A stretch of DNA of 10,063 nt from Clostridia bacterium (GCA_017648805.1 JAGCIC010000133.1:1-10063); one strand, 5' to 3'. Positions 1-6,899 are shown, numbered from the stretch's first letter. Notes: a model not told the origin generated them from the sequence alone. Numbers and translations are program-made.

Positions 1-546
1 GCCATGGACCAGGCCATGAACGCTGCCTATGAGGCCGCCTCCCCCGATCTCATCGCCCTCACCGAGGGCCGTTCTCCCGATCAGGTGCGGGAGTTGGCCG
101 GACAGCTGTATCGCTTCATCCTCGACCGGCCCGACCCCTTCACCTGGCTGGAAGAGGCGGAGAAGGGCGAGATCGATCCCCTGACCATACTGGCGGACCA
201 GTACGACCTGGTGTGCAACGGCGTGGAGCTGTCCAGCGGCGCGGTCAGGAACCACGATCCCGAGATCATGATCAAGGCGTTCGAGATGGTGCGCCTGGGC
301 GAAGAGGACGTGAAGAGCAAGTTCCCGGCCATGTACAACGCGTTCTGCTACGGCGCGCCGCCGCACGCGGGCATCGCTCCCGGCGTGGACAGGATGGTCA
401 TGCTGCTGGCGGGCGAGGACTCCATAAGGGAGGTCATCCCCTTCCCCATGAACAAGAACGCCCAGGATGTGATGATGGGCGCGCCCAGCGAGGTCACCCA
501 AAAGCAGCTGGACGAATTGAACATAAAGGTGGACATCAAACAGTAA
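1..546 (+). CDS. aspS: Aspartate-tRNA ligase, C-terminal part (5' end outside window)
   Basis: Class II aminoacyl-tRNA synthetase that activates aspartate with ATP and loads it on tRNA-Asp (or tRNA-Asp/Asn) in the cytosol. The reading frame is open from base 1 and ends with TAA at 544-546, so only about 181 C-terminal residues are seen. Diagnostic parts are the core strand segment [18 protein letters not shown], which carries the conserved Glu and Arg, the [12 protein letters not shown] motif 3 with its ATP-binding Arg, and the tail [20 protein letters not shown]. These match AspRS of the alpha-proteobacterial/clostridial type. The first 35 or so residues resemble the end of the GAD insertion domain. 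Oddity: family members carry a V-D-F-P-x-x-E stretch and an H-(H/N)-P-F loop just before the QYDLV segment. Here only about 20 residues ([18 protein letters not shown] onward) fill that space, so one of these elements seems missing. Identity is sure; integrity is not. Confidence 0.95.
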   Translation, partial: AMDQAMNAAYEAASPDLIALTEGRSPDQVRELAGQLYRFILDRPDPFTWLEEAEKGEIDPLTILADQYDLVCNGVELSSGAVRNHDPEIMIKAFEMVRLGEEDVKSKFPAMYNAFCYGAPPHAGIAPGVDRMVMLLAGEDSIREVIPFPMNKNAQDVMMGAPSEVTQKQLDELNIKVDIKQ

Positions 547-573
547 AAAACCGGCGGGAGATCATTCCCGCCC
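545..573 (-). terminator. Rho-independent terminator of the glycosidase-like gene, possibly bidirectional
   Basis: A perfect 7-bp stem, GGCGGGA (553-559) with TCCCGCC (566-572), encloses a 6-base loop. Read on the minus strand, the stem is followed by GG and a run of six T (complement of A 545-550). This is the classical arrangement for the gene ending at 621. On the plus strand the hairpin follows the aspS stop after only a few bases, but no T-run follows, so it would end aspS transcripts less efficiently. Confidence 0.75.
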
Positions 574-620
574 GGCAGTCCCGGTCCCTGTTTGGGGCTG
601 GGGCTGTGTTTTGTTCATAT

Positions 621-1451
621 TTATCCGAATATAAGCTCGAAGCTGACTCTGCCGCGGGCGGCGGTGTCCGCCCTGACGTACTCGGACGTCCCCACGCGCT
701 CAAGGGCGAACCCGGCTTCTTTGCCGTTTATGAGCAGTTTGGAGCACGTTTTCCCCCGGGGCAGCAGTATGCGGGCGCGTATCGTTTTGGCGGGGGAAAT
801 CACGTCGTACATCGTGCCGGCGTCGGGACGGCAGGTGAAGTCCCAGGTGTCGATTGTGAACGGGCGTTTCACCAGCCCGAGCGCTTCGTCCCAGCGCTTG
901 GGGTCGGAAGTTATGTAATCGATGCCCTTTTCCAGCTTTGGCCGCGCCCATTCAAGCCACGCGTCGTCCCCGGTGGTCCTGTACAGGTACACCGCGCCCT
1001 CCACCACCAGGTATTCTATGTCCGCTTCCAGTTCCAGCCGCACCAGGGACAGGTTGTCCTCGGGATAAAACACCCGGCAGTCCTCGTTCACGAACTGCCG
1101 GCGGACATCATCCATCTGCTTTATCAGCTCGTAAAACCGGCCGTCCGGACGCTGTGTGGCGATGATGAAATCGAGGAACGACTTAAGGTCGTACTCCCAG
1201 TGCCGCATGGCCTTCATCACGTGCACGTGGTCGCGTATCCAGTTTTTGTCCACCGCCAGTATCTTGCCGTCTATGAATACCAGCGACCTCTCCGCGCAGA
1301 TACTGCTGCGCAGCGTATGCAGGAACAGCCCGAGCCTGGGGTCCGTGGTGGTCAGCACGGAGGGGAAGCCCAGCTCCCTGTTGTTGTATGTGCCGTTCAG
1401 GTGCACGCCGTCTGTTTTCATGGCGGGCAGTTTATGCTTGAATTCTATCAT
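621..1451 (-). CDS. Six-hairpin glycosidase-like protein, apparently internally truncated
   Basis: A 276-residue soluble protein without signal peptide. Residues about 45-205 look like the helical (alpha/alpha)6 part of an inverting glycoside hydrolase-like protein. They include an acidic/aromatic stretch DKNWIRDHVHVMKA (68-81), repeated helix pairs, and the strongly conserved-looking KRPFTIDTWDF (195-205). After residue 205 the sequence passes within about 15 residues into a short beta-rich tail (ISPAKTIRARILLPRGK...LLINGKEAGF...). That tail resembles the C-terminal beta-sandwich end of such enzymes. Relatives I recall continue after the WDF motif with a long catalytic half, so an in-frame loss is likely. 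I chose the ATG at 1451 because GGAG lies 8 bases upstream; an open frame extends further to 1577, but that part has no protein-like character. It has its own promoter-like and terminator signals, so it may still be expressed. Exact substrate and family are not recognised. Confidence 0.65.
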   Translation of the reverse strand: MIEFKHKLPAMKTDGVHLNGTYNNRELGFPSVLTTTDPRLGLFLHTLRSSICAERSLVFIDGKILAVDKNWIRDHVHVMKAMRHWEYDLKSFLDFIIATQRPDGRFYELIKQMDDVRRQFVNEDCRVFYPEDNLSLVRLELEADIEYLVVEGAVYLYRTTGDDAWLEWARPKLEKGIDYITSDPKRWDEALGLVKRPFTIDTWDFTCRPDAGTMYDVISPAKTIRARILLPRGKTCSKLLINGKEAGFALERVGTSEYVRADTAARGRVSFELIFG

Positions 1452-1492
1452 GGCGGCTTCTCCGGTATGAAAAAGTGTTCGGACGCACCGAA

Positions 1493-1521
1493 AGTATCGC
1501 ATAAAACCCGGGCGCCGGCAA
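1493..1521 (-). promoter_or_regulatory. Possible sigma-A promoter for the glycosidase-like gene
   Basis: On the minus strand, TTGCCG (1521-1516) and GATACT (1498-1493) are separated by 17 bases. The -10 is preceded by TGC, an extended -10 arrangement. The -35 matches consensus at 4 of 6 positions and the -10 at 5 of 6. Predicted transcription would start about 35 bases before the ATG at 1451, leaving room for the GGAG ribosome site. Pattern match only. Confidence 0.45.
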
Positions 1522-1543
1522 GGAGCGCGGGATGTGGGCCGCC

Positions 1544-1572
1544 TTGACAAAACAAACGGGGCGGCATATACT
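1544..1572 (+). promoter_or_regulatory. Strong sigma-A promoter for alaX
   Basis: TTGACA (1544-1549) matches the -35 consensus exactly. After a 17-base spacer comes TATACT (1567-1572), which matches the -10 at 5 of 6 positions. Expected start of transcription is near 1579, giving a leader of about 55 bases before the ATG at 1634. The Shine-Dalgarno GGAAGGA (1623-1629) lies 4 bases before that start. This is the best promoter in the window by sequence. Confidence 0.8.
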
Positions 1573-1633
1573 GACAAACGGCGCCTGCGTTATATACGGA
1601 TCGGAGTCTGAAGCGGCGCACCGGAAGGATATT

Positions 1634-2809
1634 ATGACCAAACGACTGTATTACGACGATGCGTATCTCTGGGAATTCACGGCAGAGGTGACTGCCTGCG
1701 AGCCCGCAGGCGGCGGGACCAGCCGGGTGTATCTGGCTGAAAGCGCGTTCTATCCCACCAGCGGCGGCCAGCCTTTTGACACCGGCACGATAGAGGGCCG
1801 CAGGGTGACGGACGTGTACGTGGACGAGCTCGGGGACGTGGCGCACATCATAGAGGGCAGCATCGAAGCGGGCACGCCTGCGAAGTGCCTGATAGACGCG
1901 CCCCGCCGCGTCGACCACATGCAGCAGCACGCGGGGGAGCACATACTGGCAGGGGTGATGTACCGCTTTTACGGCGCGTACACCACCGGGCTGCACCTGG
2001 GCGCCGCGGACAGCACCATAGACTGCGTACTGCCCGACGGGCGCACGCACCTGACGCAGGAAGAAAAGGCGTTCGTCGAAGCGGAGGTCAACCGCATAAT
2101 CCGCTCCGACGCGCCCAGAAGATGCTGGTTCCCCAACGAAGAGGAACTGAAGAACCTGCCCTTAAGGAAGGCGCCCTCGGTAACGGAACACATTCGCGTG
2201 GTGCAGATTGGGCAGGAGGAATTCTGCGCCTGCGGGGGCACGCATCCGAAGGCCACGGGCGAGATAGGGCTGTTCAAGCTGCTGGACGCGCGGCCGGACA
2301 AGGGCAAGCTGCGCCTCACGTTCGTGTGCGGGGAAAGGGCCTCGAAGCTGTTCCGCGGGCTGTATGAGGATATGCTCAGGCTCAGGGAGATACTGAACGT
2401 CCCGCAGGAAGGCCTGGCGCAGGCGGCGCAAAACGCCGTGGACAGGCTTAAGGACGCACGCAGGGAGATAAACACGGCCAAAAGCCGCGCGGCGGAGGCG
2501 GTCATAAGAGGAGAAATCGCAGGCGGCGGAGACGTCATACGGTACGTGTTCGACGAGATGGGCCCGGAGGGGCTCAAGGCCGCGGCGGACGCGGCGGTGA
2601 ACGCGGGCAAGACCGCGCTGCTGGCGGACAGAAGCATAAACGGGCTGAACCTGGTGTTCGCTTCTCCCAAAGGGGGACGGGACGCGGGGAAACTGCTCAG
2701 GGCTTTCGCGGCGAAAAGCGGCGGCAAGGGCGGCGGCAGCCCGGAACTGGCCAGGGGTTTCTGCCCCGACACGGAAGCGGCGAAGGAACTGTATACCCTG
2801 GAAGTATAG
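1634..2809 (+). CDS. alaX: Alanyl-tRNA editing protein AlaX, long form (AlaX-L with DHHA1 domain)
   Basis: A stand-alone trans-editing hydrolase of 391 residues that removes serine or glycine wrongly attached to tRNA-Ala. It is homologous to the editing and C-terminal parts of AlaRS. Residues about 1-240 form the editing domain. The zinc-binding HxxxH is seen as H99-AGE-H103, and the C-x-x-x-H partner as C200-GGT-H204. The segment SAFYPTSGGQPFDTG near the N-terminus is the usual AlaRS editing-domain signature. A helical, charged linker (about 255-300) leads to a DHHA1 domain ending in the glycine-rich G363-GKGGG-368 followed by SPELARG, as in AlaRS C-domains. Length and domain order fit AlaX-L of Firmicutes. 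The start at 1634 is set by GGAAGGA just upstream; an in-frame extension to 1532 covers the promoter and is rejected. It is transcribed alone from its own promoter and ends in a terminator. Confidence 0.93.
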   Translation: MTKRLYYDDAYLWEFTAEVTACEPAGGGTSRVYLAESAFYPTSGGQPFDTGTIEGRRVTDVYVDELGDVAHIIEGSIEAGTPAKCLIDAPRRVDHMQQHAGEHILAGVMYRFYGAYTTGLHLGAADSTIDCVLPDGRTHLTQEEKAFVEAEVNRIIRSDAPRRCWFPNEEELKNLPLRKAPSVTEHIRVVQIGQEEFCACGGTHPKATGEIGLFKLLDARPDKGKLRLTFVCGERASKLFRGLYEDMLRLREILNVPQEGLAQAAQNAVDRLKDARREINTAKSRAAEAVIRGEIAGGGDVIRYVFDEMGPEGLKAAADAAVNAGKTALLADRSINGLNLVFASPKGGRDAGKLLRAFAAKSGGKGGGSPELARGFCPDTEAAKELYTLEV

Positions 2810-2832
2810 AGCGGTAAACCGGTCAATAATAC

Positions 2833-2871
2833 GGCGGGCAGCATGATGACTCATGCCGCCCGCCCGTTTTT
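2833..2871 (+). terminator. Rho-independent terminator of alaX
   Basis: The 5' arm 2833-2845 pairs with 2852-2864 in 12 of 13 positions, with one A-C mismatch inside the stem and a 6-base loop. A run of five T (2867-2871) follows. It begins 24 bases after the alaX stop and ends 8 bases before the convergent mannosidase stop. Read on the minus strand the T-tract is poor, so it may only weakly terminate the mannosidase transcript. Confidence 0.8.
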
Positions 2872-2878
2872 CAAAAGC

Positions 2879-5800
2879 TTATCTCTCGATGAGCAGGGTC
2901 TTGATCTCGAAGGGGCGGAAGCACAGCGCGTATCCGCCGTCCGCGTCCGGCGAAAGCACCTGCTTTTCTTCCTCCAGGAAGTTGGTCAGGCTGACCTTCT
3001 TCGCGCCGGTCACGCTCACGCGGACTTTCGCGTGGCTGCGGCGGCTCTCGTACAGGCGCAGCGCGAAGGCGGAAGTGCCGTTTTCGGCGGGCTTCACGGC
3101 CTCGGCGATCACGCCCTCGCCCTCTATGGCGTACAGCCCGGGCAGCGCGGCCTTGCCCTTCACCTCCACGGGCAGGTAGTTGAAGTCGTAGGCGGGGAGT
3201 ATGACGTTTTCAAAGTCGCCCGCGCCTTCGTGGGGCAGCAGGCTGTAGCGCATGAAGTGCACGCCCCTGTCGGTCACGGGGTCGGGGCGCGCGCCGCCCT
3301 TGAGCAGGCTCAGGCGCAGGTTGCCGCCCAGGCAGGAGATGCCGTACTTGCAGTCGTTGAGCACCGCCACGCCGTAGTCCGCTTCGCTCAGGTCGCTCCA
3401 CTTCATGTTGCACACCTCGAACTTGGCAGCCTCGACGGAGTTGTTGCGGGTGGTGGGGCGCTCGATGTGGCCGAACTGGATCTCGTTTTTCACGTAGGCG
3501 CTGCGGATGTCGGTGTCGAAGCACGCCTTGACCAGCCCGTGCCTGTCCTGCCAGTCCAGCCTGACTTCGTAGTCGATGCGGCGGGAGGAGGCGTAGAACA
3601 CCGTGTCCACGGCAATCTTTGAATTGCGCATCAGGGGATAGACCGCCCTAAGGCGCAGCTCCACCTGCCCGCAGGACACGACTTCGAAGCTTTCGGGCAT
3701 GCCCAGGGGACGCAGCTTGTCGAAGCCGTCGTCGTCGATGTCCCAGTTGTCCCAGGCGGCGGGCATTTCCTCGCCCGCTATGACCGTGCCCAGGGGCAGG
3801 CCTTCCGGGGAGCGGACCTCGCGCCCGTTTTTGATGTCGTACAGGCTGTCGATAAAGCCGTTCCCGGTGAGCCTGACGCGGTAGAAGGGCGTTTCGATCT
3901 CGCTGCCATCCATCCTGAACGCGCAGGCTGCCGCGCCCTTTTCGCCTTCTTCAAGCGCAAGCGCGGCGGATGCGGGCAGCGACGCCTTAACGGCGGTCTT
4001 CTTCTGCCCGGCAAGGTCGGTGTAGGTCTGGCTTTCGGCGTTTTTGAAACTGTGTTCGCCGCGGACGTCGTACACGCCGCAGCGTTCGTAGGGCAGGGTG
4101 TTCACCAGGGACACGGCGCCTTCCGCCTTATCGGAGAAGCTCTCCGCCAGGCGGGCGGTATCCGCCTTTATATCGGCGATCAGCGCGTTCATTTCGGGGA
4201 TCTCGGTCTCGTACACCTTGGGTATGCAGGTGCCGGGCAGTATGTCGTGGAACTGGTTCTTGAGCAGGGTCTTCCAGTACTCTTCCAGCTTTTCGTCCTT
4301 GGCTTTGCCGCACAGCGCGTACATGAGCTCCAGGTCGTGCAGCGCTATCTCCGCCAGGCGGTTGTTGCGCTTGACCTCGCTCATCTTGGTCAGCGTGCCC
4401 CGGTGGAGTTCCAGGTACATTTCCCCGTCGTAGGTGGGCAGGCGGTCCCTGCGGGCTTCCAGCGTGCGCATGTACTCGCTGGCGGTGGAGGAGACCACCT
4501 TGGGCAGGCCTTCCATGCCCTTGACCCTTTCCAGATACTCCAGCATGCCGAAGGTGGGGCCGCCGCCCCCGTCGCCGAAGCCGTAGGCGGCGAAGCGGGA
4601 GTTCTCGGTGCGCCTGTCGAGCACCCTGGCGTAGTTCTCGGTCACGGTCTTGGGGTCGGGTATGGAGTGGGTGGCGTTCAGGTGGCAGATCACCTTGCTG
4701 CCGTCCAGGCCTTTCCACACGAAACTGCCCGCGGGGAAGGTGTTCAGGTCGTTCCAGCTCATCTTGGTGGTGAAAAAGTACTTTACGCCGCTCTCCAGCA
4801 TGATCTGGGGTATGGCGGCGTTGTAGCCGAAGGTGTCCGGCAGCCAGAAGGAGTCGGAAGTGTAGCCCAGGTATTTCCGGGTGAAGTTCTGGCCGTAGAT
4901 GAACTGCCTGGCCATGGCCTCGCCGCCGGTTATGGAGCAGTCGCACTCCACCCACACGCCGCCGTTGGGCTCGTAGCGGCCCTCACTGCAGCGCTGCTTT
5001 ATGCCCTCGAATATGTCGGGATAGTAGCGGCGCATCCAGTCCAGGTGCAGCGCGGAGGACTGTATGAATTTGTAGTCCGGGTATTTTTCCATCAGGTTCA
5101 GCGCCTGGGAATAGGTGCGCGCGCACTTTCTCACGGTCTCGCTCACGGGCCACAGCCAGGCGGTGTCCATGTGGGAGTGGCCTATGGCGTAGACTTCGCC
5201 GCGGCTCAAATCGCCCTTTGAGGAGTTGAACAGGGGTTTTAGCGCCTCGGAGATCCTTAAGCAGGACTCGGTGATCTCGTCCTCGCCCGCGCCCACGAAT
5301 TCCTGTATCACGTGGGGGAAGGCGTCCTTAAGGCACTCGTAGGCGTGCTGGGAGGCGTAATTGTCCTCGTTCAGCTTCGCCGTCTGCAGTGCGCAGGACA
5401 GGTCGAACACGGCGTCCTTTACGGCCTCGTTCATAACGTACAGCCCAAGGCCTTTGTATATGTGGGAGAACTTCGCCTGGTCCACGTGCTCCTCGTCCAG
5501 GTCGATGCCTTCCCGGGGCTGGGTGCCCAGCACGGTGTGGCCCGCGTAGCATTCGAAGGCCAGGTTGATCTCGTCCCCGGCGCGGGCGTCGTAGTCCACG
5601 AACATCACGGAGTGGTTGCCGCCGATAAAACGGTGCTTGCTGTTTATTATGCCGCGGGGACTGCCGTTTTTGAAGCACAGTATCTCCACGGCGTCGGCTT
5701 CCGGCACGGCGCACAAGGTGCGGCCCGCGGCCTCGTCCGGCACGACAACGCGGGCGCTCAGCCAGAGGTTGGAATACTCCCGGCCCCAGCTTTCACCGTC

Positions 5801-5971
5801 CCGTATGGGGTGCATCCGTTCGGGGGCGGGGGGACGGCGCAGGTGTTCGTCCGTTTCCAGCGCCAGCACGTTTTCCGCCTTAAGCAGGGGCGTGAAAATG
5901 TGGCGGCCGTAAAGCTCCAGCGTCTGCTCGATCTTGCCCAGAAAGCGCTGGACATACTTGTCAAAAGTCAT
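2879..5971 (-). CDS. Alpha-mannosidase, glycoside hydrolase family 38
   Basis: A retaining, metal-dependent exo-alpha-mannosidase of 1030 residues, the usual size for full-length bacterial and yeast-vacuolar-type GH38. It releases mannose from alpha-mannosides or mannan/N-glycan fragments. No signal peptide or membrane segment is seen, so it should act in the cytosol on imported oligosaccharides. The N-terminal 255 residues are the beta-rich lead domain. The catalytic barrel starts at GHSHMDTAWLWP (264-275), with probable metal ligands H267 and D269. EPNGGVWVE lies at 334-342 and LPDTFGYNAAIPQI at 377-390, with D379 as the expected nucleophile and metal ligand. GDGGGG is at 466-471 and ELHRGT at 521-526, with H523 the expected fourth metal ligand. 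The middle helical and C-terminal beta domains follow. The start is set by AAGGAGGA 6 bases before the ATG at 5971. It lies 58 bases downstream of the small membrane protein gene on the same strand, probably in one transcript. The precise linkage cut is not readable from sequence. Confidence 0.95.
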   Translation of the reverse strand: MTFDKYVQRFLGKIEQTLELYGRHIFTPLLKAENVLALETDEHLRRPPAPERMHPIRDGESWGREYSNLWLSARVVVPDEAAGRTLCAVPEADAVEILCFKNGSPRGIINSKHRFIGGNHSVMFVDYDARAGDEINLAFECYAGHTVLGTQPREGIDLDEEHVDQAKFSHIYKGLGLYVMNEAVKDAVFDLSCALQTAKLNEDNYASQHAYECLKDAFPHVIQEFVGAGEDEITESCLRISEALKPLFNSSKGDLSRGEVYAIGHSHMDTAWLWPVSETVRKCARTYSQALNLMEKYPDYKFIQSSALHLDWMRRYYPDIFEGIKQRCSEGRYEPNGGVWVECDCSITGGEAMARQFIYGQNFTRKYLGYTSDSFWLPDTFGYNAAIPQIMLESGVKYFFTTKMSWNDLNTFPAGSFVWKGLDGSKVICHLNATHSIPDPKTVTENYARVLDRRTENSRFAAYGFGDGGGGPTFGMLEYLERVKGMEGLPKVVSSTASEYMRTLEARRDRLPTYDGEMYLELHRGTLTKMSEVKRNNRLAEIALHDLELMYALCGKAKDEKLEEYWKTLLKNQFHDILPGTCIPKVYETEIPEMNALIADIKADTARLAESFSDKAEGAVSLVNTLPYERCGVYDVRGEHSFKNAESQTYTDLAGQKKTAVKASLPASAALALEEGEKGAAACAFRMDGSEIETPFYRVRLTGNGFIDSLYDIKNGREVRSPEGLPLGTVIAGEEMPAAWDNWDIDDDGFDKLRPLGMPESFEVVSCGQVELRLRAVYPLMRNSKIAVDTVFYASSRRIDYEVRLDWQDRHGLVKACFDTDIRSAYVKNEIQFGHIERPTTRNNSVEAAKFEVCNMKWSDLSEADYGVAVLNDCKYGISCLGGNLRLSLLKGGARPDPVTDRGVHFMRYSLLPHEGAGDFENVILPAYDFNYLPVEVKGKAALPGLYAIEGEGVIAEAVKPAENGTSAFALRLYESRRSHAKVRVSVTGAKKVSLTNFLEEEKQVLSPDADGGYALCFRPFEIKTLLIER

Positions 5972-6029
5972 GGATCATCCTCCTTGACGGGTTATTTGTG
6001 CGCGGACGCGCCGCGGACTGGTTCACGCT

Positions 6030-6326
6030 TTATCTGCCGTTTTTGGCGTCCAGACGGCGGTTGCGGAAATACACGATGATATTCAGGCTCACCATTACGA
6101 GGTTTAACACGTAGAAACACAGCACGTACCATTTCTGCGAAAACTCCGCCATATAGCTTTTGGACAGCAGCTTGGCGGCGATGCCCGCCACGTAGCCCAC
6201 GTCTATCAGCGCCAGGAACAGCAGGCTCTGGCCTCTGGCGGTGCGGCTTTTCAGTGCTTTGGACAGGTTGACGGGCCAACTGGCCCCGAAACACAGCAGC
6301 ATTATGATCTCAAACAGTTCGCTCAT
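6030..6326 (-). CDS. Small SemiSWEET/PQ-loop-like membrane protein
   Basis: A 98-residue integral membrane protein with three predicted helices, about residues 4-24, 34-54 and 66-88, and a basic tail (RNRRLDAKNGR). Helix 1 ends in a SWPVN segment followed by SKALKSRTARGQSLLF. This parallels the SemiSWEET/PQ-loop pattern PQIxKxxKTKSAKGxS, with PV in place of PQ. The last helix contains FYVLNLVMVSLNI followed by a basic end, as in SemiSWEETs. SemiSWEETs are dimeric sugar facilitators of about 90 residues. Family membership here rests on pattern, not on a search, and similar proteins are often left as hypothetical. The start is the ATG at 6326, with GGGAGG 7 bases upstream; a GTG at 6332 is open in frame but only 1 base from that site. 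It precedes the GH38 mannosidase gene on the same strand, suggesting a role in sugar or sugar-derived metabolite movement. That role is inference. Confidence 0.75.
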   Translation of the reverse strand: MSELFEIIMLLCFGASWPVNLSKALKSRTARGQSLLFLALIDVGYVAGIAAKLLSKSYMAEFSQKWYVLCFYVLNLVMVSLNIIVYFRNRRLDAKNGR

Positions 6327-6344
6327 TTGCACACCTCCCAGGAT

Positions 6345-6373
6345 ATTGTATCATTTCGCTTCCGGAAACGCAA
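6345..6373 (-). promoter_or_regulatory. Possible promoter of the membrane protein - mannosidase unit
   Basis: On the minus strand, TTGCGT (6373-6368), a 17-base spacer and TACAAT (6350-6345) form a sigma-A-like promoter, with TGA just before the -10 (extended type). The -35 is poor (3 of 6). The predicted start near 6338 falls inside the GGGAGG ribosome site, implying a leader of only about 12 bases. This lowers confidence. Confidence 0.4.
6357..6370. promoter_or_regulatory. Operator-like near-palindrome in the promoter spacer
   Basis: The 14-base element CGCTTCCGGAAACG is symmetric about a central CG, with 6 of 7 arm positions complementary. It sits between the -35 and -10 of the possible promoter. 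Even-length, CG-centred palindromes of this size are typical of LacI-family operators that control sugar genes. No regulator gene is present in the window, so the assignment is speculative. Confidence 0.3.
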
Positions 6374-6507
6374 GAAAAAGCGGCGGCGGGAAAATGCTTT
6401 GGCGGGGAAAAGCCCAAAACCGGCGGCCCGGGCTCCCGTATCCGGCGGCCAGGGCATGCGCGGCGCCCCGGACGGCTTAAATCTTACCACAAAATAACAT
6501 TCGGGGC

Positions 6508-6537
6508 TTGCTTTTTGGAGGGCAGGCGTGTTATAAT
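6508..6537 (+). promoter_or_regulatory. Extended -10 promoter of rpmE
   Basis: TATAAT (6532-6537) is a perfect -10, preceded by TGT to give an extended -10. TTGCTT (6508-6513) lies 18 bases upstream as a weak -35. The upstream stretch 6479-6502 is AT-rich compared with its surroundings. Transcription should begin near 6544, leaving a leader of about 89 bases before rpmE. Confidence 0.75.
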
Positions 6538-6543
6538 ATCCCT

Positions 6544-6632
6544 CAGCATGACGACACCGGATGCCGCAGGCTCATGCGGGCGACACTCCGGTTTGTACGG
6601 ACTGCGAGTCTGTGCAAGAGAGGGGAAGAAAG
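6544..6632 (+). promoter_or_regulatory. Structured 5' leader of rpmE (possible ribosomal-protein leader)
   Basis: The leader can fold into an outer stem CCGGA (6557-6561) with TCCGG (6587-6591) enclosing an inner stem CCGCA (6564-6568) with TGCGG (6575-6579) and a 6-base loop. A small hairpin GACT/AGTC (6600-6603 with 6607-6610) follows. The ribosome site GAGGGGAA sits at about 6620-6627. Ribosomal protein mRNAs often carry such leaders as autoregulatory binding sites, and L31 leaders have been proposed in several bacterial groups. I cannot match this to a defined motif. Confidence 0.4.
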
Positions 6633-6830
6633 ATGAAGGAGAACATCCATCCCGCTTATGGCAAGGCCATAGTGCGCTGCGTATGCGGTGAGACCTTTGA
6701 AACCGGTTCTACCAAGAAAGAATTGCGCGTTGATATCTGCTCAAAGTGCCATCCTTTCTACACCGGCAAGCAGAAGGTCGTCGACACCGGCGGACGTGTG
6801 GACAAGTTCAAGAAGCGCTACGGTATCTGA
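6633..6830 (+). CDS. rpmE: 50S ribosomal protein L31, zinc-binding (C+) form
   Basis: A 65-residue ribosomal protein that bridges the large and small subunits. The sequence [14 protein letters not shown] at the start and [13 protein letters not shown] at the end are typical. Four cysteines, C16-x-C18 and C36-x-x-C39, form the zinc knuckle, so this is the zinc-containing type rather than the zinc-free paralogue. Length fits the family. The start is the ATG at 6633 with GAGGGGAA a few bases upstream; longer frames upstream run into the leader. It is followed by a strong terminator and then by yqhQ, prmC and prfA. Confidence 0.97.
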   Translation: MKENIHPAYGKAIVRCVCGETFETGSTKKELRVDICSKCHPFYTGKQKVVDTGGRVDKFKKRYGI

Positions 6831-6858
6831 TAGTTCGGCTGGGCGCGTCGAAAACGAT

Positions 6859-6899
6859 AAGCGGATCGGGCTTAGACGCCTCGGATCCGCTTGTTTTTT
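6859..6899 (+). terminator. Rho-independent terminator after rpmE
   Basis: A perfect 9-bp stem, AAGCGGATC (6859-6867) with GATCCGCTT (6884-6892), has an inner GGC/GCC pairing in the loop. It is followed by G and six T (6894-6899). It lies 28 bases after the rpmE stop and 44 bases before the yqhQ start. No clear promoter follows it, so some read-through or a weak promoter must feed the downstream genes. Confidence 0.88.

Noticed and set aside
213..1547. Long plus-strand open frame (444 codons) spanning the aspS end and the glycosidase-like gene
   Set aside because: It is out of frame with aspS and antisense to the next gene, is Arg/Gly/His-rich without domains, has no ribosome site, and crosses the terminator at 545-573. 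Shadow of GC-rich coding DNA.
1452..1577. N-terminal extension of the glycosidase-like gene up to an ATG at 1577
   Set aside because: The extra 42 residues are Arg/Pro/Cys-rich without structure, span both promoters, and the ATG at 1451 has a proper GGAG site.
4052..5221. Plus-strand open frame of 389 codons inside the mannosidase gene
   Set aside because: Antisense to clear GH38 catalytic motifs; composition (Val, Gly, His, Gln rich) is that of a mirror frame. The same holds for 2843-3622 and 5312-6079.
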